Position numbers and translations under genes: made by a program
Assembly: GCA_016212735.1 (NCBI GenBank)
Contig: JACRDZ010000066.1
Coordinates: 1-13,253, forward strand
Length of the DNA: 13,253 nucleotides
Origin: Candidatus Firestoneibacteriota bacterium
GTDB lineage: Bacteria; JACRDZ01
Direction of reading: 5' to 3'
Shown: one piece after another, positions 1 to 6,240 of the stretch
Layout of the letters: each line of letters starts with the position of its first letter
How positions within the stretch are numbered: the first letter of the stretch is position 1
The notes under the pieces: generated by a model
What the model saw: only the letters and a program-made list of their open reading frames with translations
Told to the model about the DNA's origin: nothing
Database searches by the model: none

Positions 1-771
1 ATATTTAAATCTGATGAAGAAAATATTCTGGAAGAAATAACAGGAAGCTTTATAAATCAAAATTTAAATTTTATTAAAAATAAAATTGATTCTGTTTCAT
101 TCCTGGGTATCCCTTTAAAAACTGATGAAGGTTCATATACATTGAAACTAAAAATTAAATATAAAAACCGTGAGATATATGATTTTTCTAAAATATTTAA
201 AATTAACAAAAAGGAGATATTAATAGAAAATTTTACTGTACCAGAAAAAAAAGTAAATCCTATAACTAATGATGTTTTAAAAATAGAAAACGAAACGATT
301 AATAATATTATTTTAAACAGAGAAATTCAAAATATTTTATGGGATAAATATTTTATTAAACCTTCAAATGCAAGGATTTCTTCGCCATTTGGTGCATTAC
401 GAAATATTAATAATGGTAAAATGAAATTCTATCATAATGGAGTTGATATTGCTGAAAATTTTGGAATAGAAGTTAAAGCTGGGAATAGTGGAATTGTTCG
501 CCTGACGCAAGATTTTATTGCCAGAGGTAAAACTATTATAATAGATCATGGTTGTGGAATATTTTCAATGTATAATCATTTAAATTCTATTAATGTTAAT
601 GTGGGACAAAAAATACAATGTGGCGAAATTATCGGTTATGTTGGCAATACAGGATTATCAAGCGGTACACATTTACACTGGGAATTAACTATAAATGGTG
701 TAAGTGTTGATCCAATAATATGGACCACAGATAAATTTAATAACGAAGTTATTTCAAATATTTTAAATTAG
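1..771 (+). CDS. M23 (LytM-type) zinc metallopeptidase, 5' end missing
   Basis: The reading frame is open from base 1, so the gene begins left of the window; 256 residues are visible. A TTG at 142 could be read as a start, but it cuts through a domain and has no ribosome site, so I reject it. The C-terminal half is a peptidase M23 domain: HNGVD (visible residues 145-149) gives the first zinc His and Asp, YNHL (His about 193) the catalytic His, and HLHW (224-227) the final His pair. The family cleaves peptide cross-links in peptidoglycan and acts in the periplasm or at the outer face of the membrane. The upstream portion has the beta-rich 'GIP..D.GSYTLKLKI' and 'FTVPEKKVNP' segments typical of longer M23 proteins with an N-terminal Ig-like domain. 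All zinc ligands look intact, so it is probably an active hydrolase. The signal peptide would lie outside the window. Confidence 0.9.
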   Translation: MFKSDEENILEEITGSFINQNLNFIKNKIDSVSFLGIPLKTDEGSYTLKLKIKYKNREIYDFSKIFKINKKEILIENFTVPEKKVNPITNDVLKIENETINNIILNREIQNILWDKYFIKPSNARISSPFGALRNINNGKMKFYHNGVDIAENFGIEVKAGNSGIVRLTQDFIARGKTIIIDHGCGIFSMYNHLNSINVNVGQKIQCGEIIGYVGNTGLSSGTHLHWELTINGVSVDPIIWTTDKFNNEVISNILN

Positions 772-841
772 TTTTAAGTCTTAAGTTTTTAGTTTTTAGT
801 TCTAAACTTATAACTTACTACTTATAACTTATAACTTTGTA
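772..841 (+). repeat. Degenerate heptamer tandem repeat, copy 1 (10 units)
   Basis: Starting at the base after the M23 stop codon, the sequence splits into ten consecutive 7-base units: ttttaag, tcttaag, tttttag, tttttag, ttctaaa, cttataa, cttacta, cttataa, cttataa, ctttgta. The pattern has no codon structure and no GC-rich terminator hairpin. It contains an internal dyad (TAAGTTT ... AAACTTA, about 782-810). A near-identical nine-unit copy lies in inverse orientation at 9459-9521. Short heptamer repeats (STRR type) are known from cyanobacteria. This is similar in kind, but I do not claim the same family. Confidence 0.8.
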
Positions 842-885
842 ATTCCTAATATTTTGAAATAATAGACTTCATTATATAAATTTAA

Positions 886-901
886 TTTGCATTTCTGCAA
901 A
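886..901. promoter_or_regulatory. Operator-like inverted repeat upstream of the HD-GYP gene
   Basis: TTTGCA-tttc-TGCAAA is a perfect 6+6 dyad with a 4-base spacer. It overlaps the proposed -35 element of the HD-GYP gene promoter, a position suited to a repressor or activator site. No cognate regulator is visible in the window. Confidence 0.35.
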
Positions 902-915
902 AAAATAGTTACAAT
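887..915 (+). promoter_or_regulatory. Possible sigma70-type promoter for the HD-GYP/HEAT pair
   Basis: TTGCAT (887-892) and TACAAT (910-915) are separated by 17 bases. The -10 differs from consensus at one position; the -35 is weak. The predicted start near 922 would give a leader of about 43 bases, ending in a strong AAGGAGG ribosome site at 951-957. In AT-rich DNA such matches are partly chance. Confidence 0.35.
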
Positions 916-964
916 TAAATAATTAATCTTCTTTAATAAAAGAGTATTTAAAGGAGGCTCAATC

Positions 965-2236
965 ATGCAAATAAATACTTCACGTACATTATCCGAATTG
1001 ATAGCATCGCTTTCTCTTGCAATGGATATGGAAGAAGGTAAAAAATTGTATCATTCATGGAGAATAGCAATTATTGCAACAAACATGGCTTTAAAGCGTA
1101 TTCCTGAAAGAACAACAGATATATTTTATGCAAGTCTTTTACATGATGTTGGATGTATCGGCTTACCACGCCATCTAATTCATTATCCAACAATTGAAGA
1201 ACAAAAAGCAAATCCTATTATTTTCGCTCATCCTCTTGTTGGAGCTGAAGTCGTAAGCAGTATGGGACTTCCTCTGGCAACCAGACTGATATTGGAACAT
1301 CATGAATGGTGGAATGGACATGGATATCCGCGCGGTAAACAAGGAGATGAAATCGATATTGGAGCACAGATAATCAGAGCTTCTGATACTCTTGAATTTT
1401 TATTAAACTCACCTTCAATTACAGATGGGGCATTGCTTTTAGATAATTTAAAAAAACGTGTAAAAATTGAGTATTCATCAAAAATTCTGGAACTCTTGCT
1501 TGAAGTTATTCAAAAGGAAGATGTATATAAAAGTATATCAGATTTGAATAAAATACCAAACCTTTTTGCGGAAACAAAAAAGACTATAAGTAATTTAAAT
1601 GGAGAAACAGAGAAAGATATTATAGGCAGTATTCTTGAAATATTTGCACAATTCATTGATACAACTCATCCATATACAATAGGTCATTCAAAAAGAGTTT
1701 CAAGATATGCATTACTTATAGCAATAGCAATGAATGTTCCTCATGATGAAATAACAATGATAAAATGGGGTGGTTTATTACATGATATTGGGTTATTATG
1801 TATTTCAAGAAATATTTCAGGTAAAACAACAATAATGGATAAAAGAGAATTTGATGAAATAAAAAAACATCCTGTTTATACTATGGAAATTTTATCAGGT
1901 ATAACTGACATGGCTCCATTGATACCAATAGCAAGCGGTCATCATGAAAATTTTGATGGTTCTGGATATCCTAAAGGATTAAAAGGTGAAGAAATTCCGC
2001 TGGGTGCACGTATTATGGCTATTGCTAATGCTTATGACGCAATGACATCTGCAAGACCATATAGAGATAGCAGTGATATTGATAAAGCCTGTACAGAGAT
2101 AAAAAATATGGCTGGGAAACAATTTGATCCTAAAGTAGTAAATGAGGCTCTGCCTGTATTAAGAAGTATGGGGCTTTTAATAATTCATCCTCCAATTTTG
2201 GGACATTATGTAAAAGATAAATGGCATGTTATGTAA
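965..2236 (+). CDS. Double HD-GYP domain protein, probable cyclic-di-GMP phosphodiesterase
   Basis: This 423-residue protein has no membrane segment or signal peptide and is probably cytoplasmic. It carries two HD-GYP domains. Domain 1 (about 25-150) has HD at 60-61 (LLHDVG), AHP at 88-90, HHE at 112-114 and GYP at 120-122 (NGHGYPRG). Domain 2 (about 218-400) has HS at 241, HD at 273-274 (LLHDIG), HP at 302-303, HH at 326-327, GYP at 334-336 (DGSGYPKG) and the late Asp 358 (NAYDAMTSARPYR). HD-GYP enzymes hydrolyse c-di-GMP to pGpG or GMP with a di- or tri-iron centre. The lysine that usually follows HDxG is Cys in domain 1 and Leu in domain 2, which may affect nucleotide binding. The start is fixed by AAGGAGG 7 bases upstream. 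It probably shares an operon with the HEAT gene 27 bases downstream. Activity, and which domain is catalytic, cannot be told from sequence. Confidence 0.88.
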   Translation: MQINTSRTLSELIASLSLAMDMEEGKKLYHSWRIAIIATNMALKRIPERTTDIFYASLLHDVGCIGLPRHLIHYPTIEEQKANPIIFAHPLVGAEVVSSMGLPLATRLILEHHEWWNGHGYPRGKQGDEIDIGAQIIRASDTLEFLLNSPSITDGALLLDNLKKRVKIEYSSKILELLLEVIQKEDVYKSISDLNKIPNLFAETKKTISNLNGETEKDIIGSILEIFAQFIDTTHPYTIGHSKRVSRYALLIAIAMNVPHDEITMIKWGGLLHDIGLLCISRNISGKTTIMDKREFDEIKKHPVYTMEILSGITDMAPLIPIASGHHENFDGSGYPKGLKGEEIPLGARIMAIANAYDAMTSARPYRDSSDIDKACTEIKNMAGKQFDPKVVNEALPVLRSMGLLIIHPPILGHYVKDKWHVM

Positions 2237-2263
2237 AACTATAAATATTAAGGAAAATTTTGC

Positions 2264-3049
2264 ATGAAACATATAAAATTCATATATATCTTAATGTTTT
2301 TTATTTTGAGTTTTAATTCTTTTATTCTAGGAACAAATATTGATGATTTATTAATAAAATTGAAAAGCAAAGATCCAGTCATAAGGCAGCAAACACTTGT
2401 TGAATTAGGAAATTTAAAAGATAAATCTGTTAATGCTTATATTGTTGAGAGATTAAAAGATGATGATTATATGGTAAGATCTTATGCTGCAGAAGCAATA
2501 GGGAAAATAGGGAATAAAGCAGGAATAAATGATTTGAAACCTCTGCTTGAAGATAATTATGATTGGGTTAGAATATATACTGCTCAGGCATTGGGTGAAC
2601 TTGGCAACAAAGATGGATATGATGTTGCAGTTGAAATTTTAAAAAATAGTGTCAGTACACAGATAAGAACAAAAGCAGTAAAAGCTCTTAAATCAATAAG
2701 AGATGAAAGAGCCGTAAAAATATTAATAAGTATATCAAAAGAAGATTCTTCACGTGCAGTTAGAGCTGAAGCAGCTGAAGCTCTGGGAGAAATAGGTGAC
2801 CCTCAAGCCATACGCTATCTTCAGTATATTGCAAAATACGATTATGATGATCGGGTTCAGAAGGTTGCGGAAGAAGCAATTCATAAAATAGATTATCTAG
2901 AGACATATAAATTGCCTAATAATAAAGATGAATTATTGCGTGCAAAAAATGAAGTTGAACTTGAAATAAGAACCCTTGAAAAAGAACTAAAAGATAAAAA
3001 TGACAGATTAAATCGAATAAATGAACAATTAAAAGGAATGGATAATTAA
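2264..3049 (+). CDS. Exported HEAT-repeat protein with C-terminal coiled coil
   Basis: 261 residues. The N-terminus (MKHIKFIYILMFFILSFNSF) is a signal peptide or membrane anchor without a lipobox cysteine. Residues about 27-210 are five or six HEAT-like (PBS-lyase-type) helical repeats; each has a 'VR..AA.ALG.IG' style core, for example MVRSYAAEAIGKIGN, WVRIYTAQALGELGN and AVRAEAAEALGEIGD. The last 45 residues (about 215-258) are a charged coiled coil rich in Glu, Lys and Leu. Such repeats normally serve as protein-binding scaffolds, here in the periplasm or on the envelope. No catalytic motif is present. It follows the HD-GYP gene by 27 bases with an AAGGA site before ATG, so co-transcription is likely. 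Its stop codon overlaps the mazG stop from the other strand. The binding partner is unknown. Confidence 0.82.
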   Translation: MKHIKFIYILMFFILSFNSFILGTNIDDLLIKLKSKDPVIRQQTLVELGNLKDKSVNAYIVERLKDDDYMVRSYAAEAIGKIGNKAGINDLKPLLEDNYDWVRIYTAQALGELGNKDGYDVAVEILKNSVSTQIRTKAVKALKSIRDERAVKILISISKEDSSRAVRAEAAEALGEIGDPQAIRYLQYIAKYDYDDRVQKVAEEAIHKIDYLETYKLPNNKDELLRAKNEVELEIRTLEKELKDKNDRLNRINEQLKGMDN

Positions 3050-3840
3050 GAGCCTTTCTTGGAATCTTCCCATAGTTTCTCGAGCTCTATAAGATTATAA
3101 TTATCAAAATTTTTATTTTCTTTATTAATTTCTTTTTCAATATATTTAAATCTTTCAATAAACTTACTAATTGTTTTTTGCAAAGCCTCTTCCGGGTCCT
3201 TTTCTAGAAAACGGGCTACATTTACCAGTGTAAAAAATACATCTCCCAATTCTTCCAGAATTGCCTGTTGGTCCTCTTTATTGCATGCATCCTTAAATTC
3301 CTGCATTTCTTCATCAAGTTTTTTATAAACATCATTTATATGTTTCCAATCAAAACCAACTCTTGCTACACGGTCCTGTATTCGATGTGCGCGTATAAGT
3401 GAAGGAATATTTTTTGGTATACCATCAAGAATAGAAGGACAATTAATATTCTTTTTTTCCTCTTGTTTTATTTTTTCCCAGTTGTTTAAAACTTCTTCTT
3501 TATTCTTTAATGATAAATCAGAAAAAACATGCGGATGTCTTCTTATAAGTTTATCAGATATAGCAGAAATAACATCTTCTATTGTAAATTGATTATTTTC
3601 ATCTGCAATCTGACTGTGAAAAACAACCTGTAAAAGTAAATCTCCAAGTTCTTCTTTGAGCTTATGAGGATTTCCTTCATCAATTGCTTCAAGGACTTCA
3701 TATGCTTCTTCAATCAAACAGTTTCGTATGCTTTTATGAGTTTGTTCTTTATCCCATGGACACCCTTTATCCCCTCTTAATGATTGCATTAAATTAACAA
3801 GTTTTATAAAAGACAGATTAGTATTATTTTTTTTATTCAT
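3046..3840 (-). CDS. mazG: MazG nucleoside triphosphate pyrophosphohydrolase
   Basis: 264 residues, the usual length of the two-domain bacterial MazG. Domain 1 shows GCPWDKEQTH (26-35), EEAYE (44-48) and EELGD (63-67), the acidic residues that bind Mg2+. A linker with the conserved 'RRHPHVF' and 'NWE.IK..E' segments leads to 'RAHRIQDRVARVGFDW'. Domain 2 then repeats the acidic pattern (LDEEMQEF and EELGDVFF). MazG hydrolyses NTPs and dNTPs to the monophosphate and pyrophosphate, clearing aberrant nucleotides and modulating ppGpp levels in E. coli. Its ATG overlaps the stop of the diguanylate cyclase gene as ATGA and has only a weak ribosome site, so translation is probably coupled. The 3' end overlaps the HEAT gene by four bases on the opposite strand. 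Confidence 0.96.
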   Translation of the reverse strand: MNKKNNTNLSFIKLVNLMQSLRGDKGCPWDKEQTHKSIRNCLIEEAYEVLEAIDEGNPHKLKEELGDLLLQVVFHSQIADENNQFTIEDVISAISDKLIRRHPHVFSDLSLKNKEEVLNNWEKIKQEEKKNINCPSILDGIPKNIPSLIRAHRIQDRVARVGFDWKHINDVYKKLDEEMQEFKDACNKEDQQAILEELGDVFFTLVNVARFLEKDPEEALQKTISKFIERFKYIEKEINKENKNFDNYNLIELEKLWEDSKKGS

Positions 3841-4808
3841 AATATGGAAATATCCGGATTTTTAATCTGTTGATTTTGTATTGTTTGAGTTTCAGATGAG
3901 AAAAGACATATTCTGTTTTTACCCAATTTTTTTGCGTCATAAAGAGCTTCATCAGATTTTTTTAATAATTGGTCATCACTTTTAACATCTTCAGGAAAGG
4001 CGGAAACTCCCATACTTAATGAAATACTTATATCTAATTTACTTGAAATATGATATTTATTTTTCATAACAGAAAATTTTAATCGTTTTGCAAGATTATA
4101 TGCACCTTCTTTTGTTGTTTCAGGCAGAATTATTGTAAATTCGTCTCCTCCGTATCTGCAGACATAATCAATACTTCTTACATTTTGAACTAAACTTTGT
4201 GCAAATTCTTTTAAAACTTTATCTCCAATTAAATGCCCGTGAGAATCATTTACTGATTTAAAATTATCAATATCAACCATAATTAATGAAAGCGGGTGAT
4301 TAAATCTGTGTGAACGCCGAAATTCTATAGAAAGAATATTATGAAAATGTCTTTGATTAAAAACTTCTGTAAGACTGTCAACCATGGATAATTTAAGAAA
4401 ATGATCTCTTTCTTTGTATAGAGATTGTCTTTCTACGGCTTTGTTAAGAATTATTTTAATGGTTTCTTCATCAAAAGAAACAGGAATAAAATCATAAGCA
4501 CCTGCTTTAAGTGTATTTAGAGCTTCACTTAATGTTCTGTAGCCTGAAGTGACAATAACACAGGAGTCTGTTGAAAAATCTTTTACATATTTTATTACTT
4601 CATAATCATCAAATCCAGGGGATTTAACTTCCATTATAATAATTTCACATGGATTAGTTTTAAGCATTTCAAGTGCTTCTTCTCTGTTTTTTGCAAAATG
4701 TATTTTGAAGTTACTATTCTTAAAAACGTTAGAAACATGATCTAAAATATTTTTATTTTTTTCTATTACCATAATTCCTATGCCTGTTAATGATTCGATG
4801 TAATTCAT
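3837..4808 (-). CDS. Diguanylate cyclase with degenerate receiver domain (REC-GGDEF)
   Basis: 323 residues, cytoplasmic. Residues 10-125 have the receiver fold, but key residues are lost: the acidic pair is Glu16-Lys17, the phosphoacceptor position is Glu60 (IIIMEVKSPG) and the conserved Lys is Val110 (FIPVSF). Thr87 remains. Residues about 140-305 are a GGDEF domain opening with 'DSLTEVFNQRHF', with metal-binding Asp near 179 (VDIDNFK), the active signature GGDEF at 220-224 and an inhibitory-site RSID at 211-214, five residues upstream. It should make c-di-GMP from two GTP and be product-inhibited. Glu at the phosphosite may mimic a permanently phosphorylated receiver; this is inference. ATG at 4808 is preceded by AAGGGAG, 8 bases away. 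It overlaps mazG at ATGA. Upstream lies the three-hairpin element. Confidence 0.92.
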   Translation of the reverse strand: MNYIESLTGIGIMVIEKNKNILDHVSNVFKNSNFKIHFAKNREEALEMLKTNPCEIIIMEVKSPGFDDYEVIKYVKDFSTDSCVIVTSGYRTLSEALNTLKAGAYDFIPVSFDEETIKIILNKAVERQSLYKERDHFLKLSMVDSLTEVFNQRHFHNILSIEFRRSHRFNHPLSLIMVDIDNFKSVNDSHGHLIGDKVLKEFAQSLVQNVRSIDYVCRYGGDEFTIILPETTKEGAYNLAKRLKFSVMKNKYHISSKLDISISLSMGVSAFPEDVKSDDQLLKKSDEALYDAKKLGKNRICLFSSETQTIQNQQIKNPDISIL

Positions 4809-4857
4809 TTAATTTGCTCCCTTCATATAGATATTTTATACACAAATATTAAATTAA

Positions 4858-4940
4858 GCCTGATAAATCAGGCAACTATAAAAACTTCAATGTAGTTGCT
4901 CGATACTCAATTAATAATGTTGAGTACAAGCTTATCGAGC
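4858..4940 (-). ncRNA. Candidate structured RNA: three abutting hairpins
   Basis: Read on the minus strand, three stems follow one another almost without gaps. Hairpin 1 pairs 4933-4940 with 4898-4905 (8 bp, GCTCGATA/TATCGAGC) and has an inner stem of CTCAA/TTGAG (4920-4924 with 4906-4910). Hairpin 2 pairs 4893-4898 with 4873-4878 (CAACTA/TAGTTG). Hairpin 3 pairs 4868-4873 with 4858-4863 (GCCTGA/TCAGGC, loop of four) and is followed by a T-rich run, so it could act as a weak terminator. It lies 50 bases before the diguanylate cyclase ATG. It could be a small RNA, an attenuator or riboswitch-like leader, or the end of the upstream methionine-synthase-like transcript. It matches no riboswitch class I recognise. 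Confidence 0.45.
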
Positions 4941-4981
4941 GTTTCAAATTCCTGTACCTTAAATTATAAAAATATATTTAC

Positions 4982-5010
4982 AAAATAACATTAAAATTTC
5001 TAATAGTCAA
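4982..5010 (-). promoter_or_regulatory. Possible promoter for the hairpin element and diguanylate cyclase
   Basis: On the minus strand TTGACT (5010-5005) and TATTTT (4987-4982) are 17 bases apart. Transcription would begin near 4975 and run through the three hairpins into the diguanylate cyclase gene, giving a leader of about 165 bases. The -10 is mediocre, and AT-rich background makes false matches common. Confidence 0.35.
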
Positions 5011-5140
5011 TACTTAAAATAAATAAAAGTTAAAAACAATAAAATTATTTATTTAAATTTAAAATTACGCATGTTTTTTAAATTATATTAAAATGCATAA
5101 TATGTTATATATAATTTATTTTTGGTTAAATTAAAAGAAA

Positions 5141-6199
5141 TTAGAAATTTACATGATTAAAATACTTGTTTCTTAACAAATTTGATACTTGCTGAGTTAT
5201 TGATAAAACTTCTTTAGATATTAAAAGAGAAGAATTTCCAAGTCCGCAAGAGGGAGTTATCAATGATGATTCTAAAATTGATTCTTTTGAAAAACCGAAT
5301 TTAATAAGTATATTTATTTCTTCTTCTAATTTATTTATAAGTAAATCAGGATTACATTTTGTGATTTCTTGAGAATTCGGAATTATTCCCCATGCAATGA
5401 TTCCACCTTTTTTTAAAAAATTATTCAGATGATCCGGATATAAAGAAAGTGCTCCACTATATGTATAAGCATCAAAACTTATTATATCTAATTCGGATTC
5501 CATTAAAAGGCTCCAGTCAGTATTGCCGCAGCAATGTGAACCTGTTAATGCGTTAATTGAACCTGCAGTTTCATTTATGGTATTAATAATATAATTTCTA
5601 TCTAAATTGAAATAGCTTGAACCAAAATTTGTTAGTCCTGGTTCATCCAAAAATATAATTACTTCAGGACACACTTTCTGGATTTTTTCGACTTGCCATT
5701 TTGCTTTCATTATAATTGTTTTAATAATTACCTGCATAAATTCTTCATTATAAATAATACTTTTCCCTTTATTATCTTTAATCGTTAACCCTGTTGTTAT
5801 TGGACCTGGTATCTGTGTTTTTATATATTCAGGTTTAATATTATTGTTTCTAATTATATCTAAAATATTATAAAGCCCCATACTGCGGTTATAACTTATT
5901 TTAAAATATTCTGTATTTTCTGATAAAAAATTTTCATAGAATTTTTCAAGTTCTACTGAAGCATCTATGTCAGTATTAAAATAAAAGATTTCTCTATTAT
6001 TATCTTCTTTTAATGCAGGCAGATTTTCCATAATTGGACCGCAGAACGTTGCTCTAAATCCCAGCTGAGGTAATTCTGGAACAGCAGGTATTAAAGGAAG
6101 ATATTTTAAAACAAAGGCAGATGCTTCAATTGGATCTTTGTGAGGTAAACTTCCAATAGCTGTTGCTCTGCATTCAGGTTTAAAAATATGAGAATTCAT
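5141..6199 (-). CDS. Short (core) cobalamin-independent methionine synthase-like protein, UROD/MetE fold
   Basis: 352 residues, about half the length of classical MetE (about 750), corresponding to its catalytic C-terminal barrel. The N-terminus 'RATAIGSLPHKDP' (11-23) is typical of these short family members. Candidate zinc ligands are His222 and Cys224 in GSHCCG and Cys318 in TPSCGLG, matching the HxC and CGL motifs of MetE. Where MetE has the glutamate ligand, this protein has Asp243 (ISFDAY). FLDEPGL (183-189) is another conserved strand. The protein probably transfers a methyl group to a thiol such as homocysteine. Because the folate-binding half is absent, the donor may be a corrinoid protein or other methyl carrier; this is inference. 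AGGAG precedes the ATG. The gene starts 41 bases after the cytochrome stop and may be co-transcribed. Another thiol methyltransferase role is possible. Confidence 0.8.
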   Translation of the reverse strand: MNSHIFKPECRATAIGSLPHKDPIEASAFVLKYLPLIPAVPELPQLGFRATFCGPIMENLPALKEDNNREIFYFNTDIDASVELEKFYENFLSENTEYFKISYNRSMGLYNILDIIRNNNIKPEYIKTQIPGPITTGLTIKDNKGKSIIYNEEFMQVIIKTIIMKAKWQVEKIQKVCPEVIIFLDEPGLTNFGSSYFNLDRNYIINTINETAGSINALTGSHCCGNTDWSLLMESELDIISFDAYTYSGALSLYPDHLNNFLKKGGIIAWGIIPNSQEITKCNPDLLINKLEEEINILIKFGFSKESILESSLITPSCGLGNSSLLISKEVLSITQQVSNLLRNKYFNHVNF

Positions 6200-6240
6200 A
6201 TTATTTATAATCTCCTATAGAAAGCACAAGAATATAATAT

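Larger units (their letters stand above)
4809..5140. other. 332-base gap between two minus-strand genes
   Basis: This gap holds no convincing open frame. From the right, 5011-5140 is very AT-rich with no hairpin I can support. A possible minus-strand promoter lies at 4982-5010, three abutting hairpins occupy 4858-4940, and the ribosome site for the diguanylate cyclase gene is at about 4817-4823. The hairpin part is markedly richer in G and C than its flanks. Confidence 0.7.

Noticed and set aside
142..144. TTG at 142 as the start of the M23 peptidase gene
   Set aside because: The frame is open and protein-like back to base 1, and no ribosome site precedes the TTG; the gene continues to the left of the window.
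772..841. CRISPR array
   Set aside because: Units are only seven bases long, contiguous and degenerate, with no spacers and no cas genes.
4858..4975. c-di-GMP riboswitch upstream of the diguanylate cyclase
   Set aside because: The arrangement and conserved loop sequences of the known c-di-GMP-I and -II classes are absent; only the hairpins themselves can be supported.
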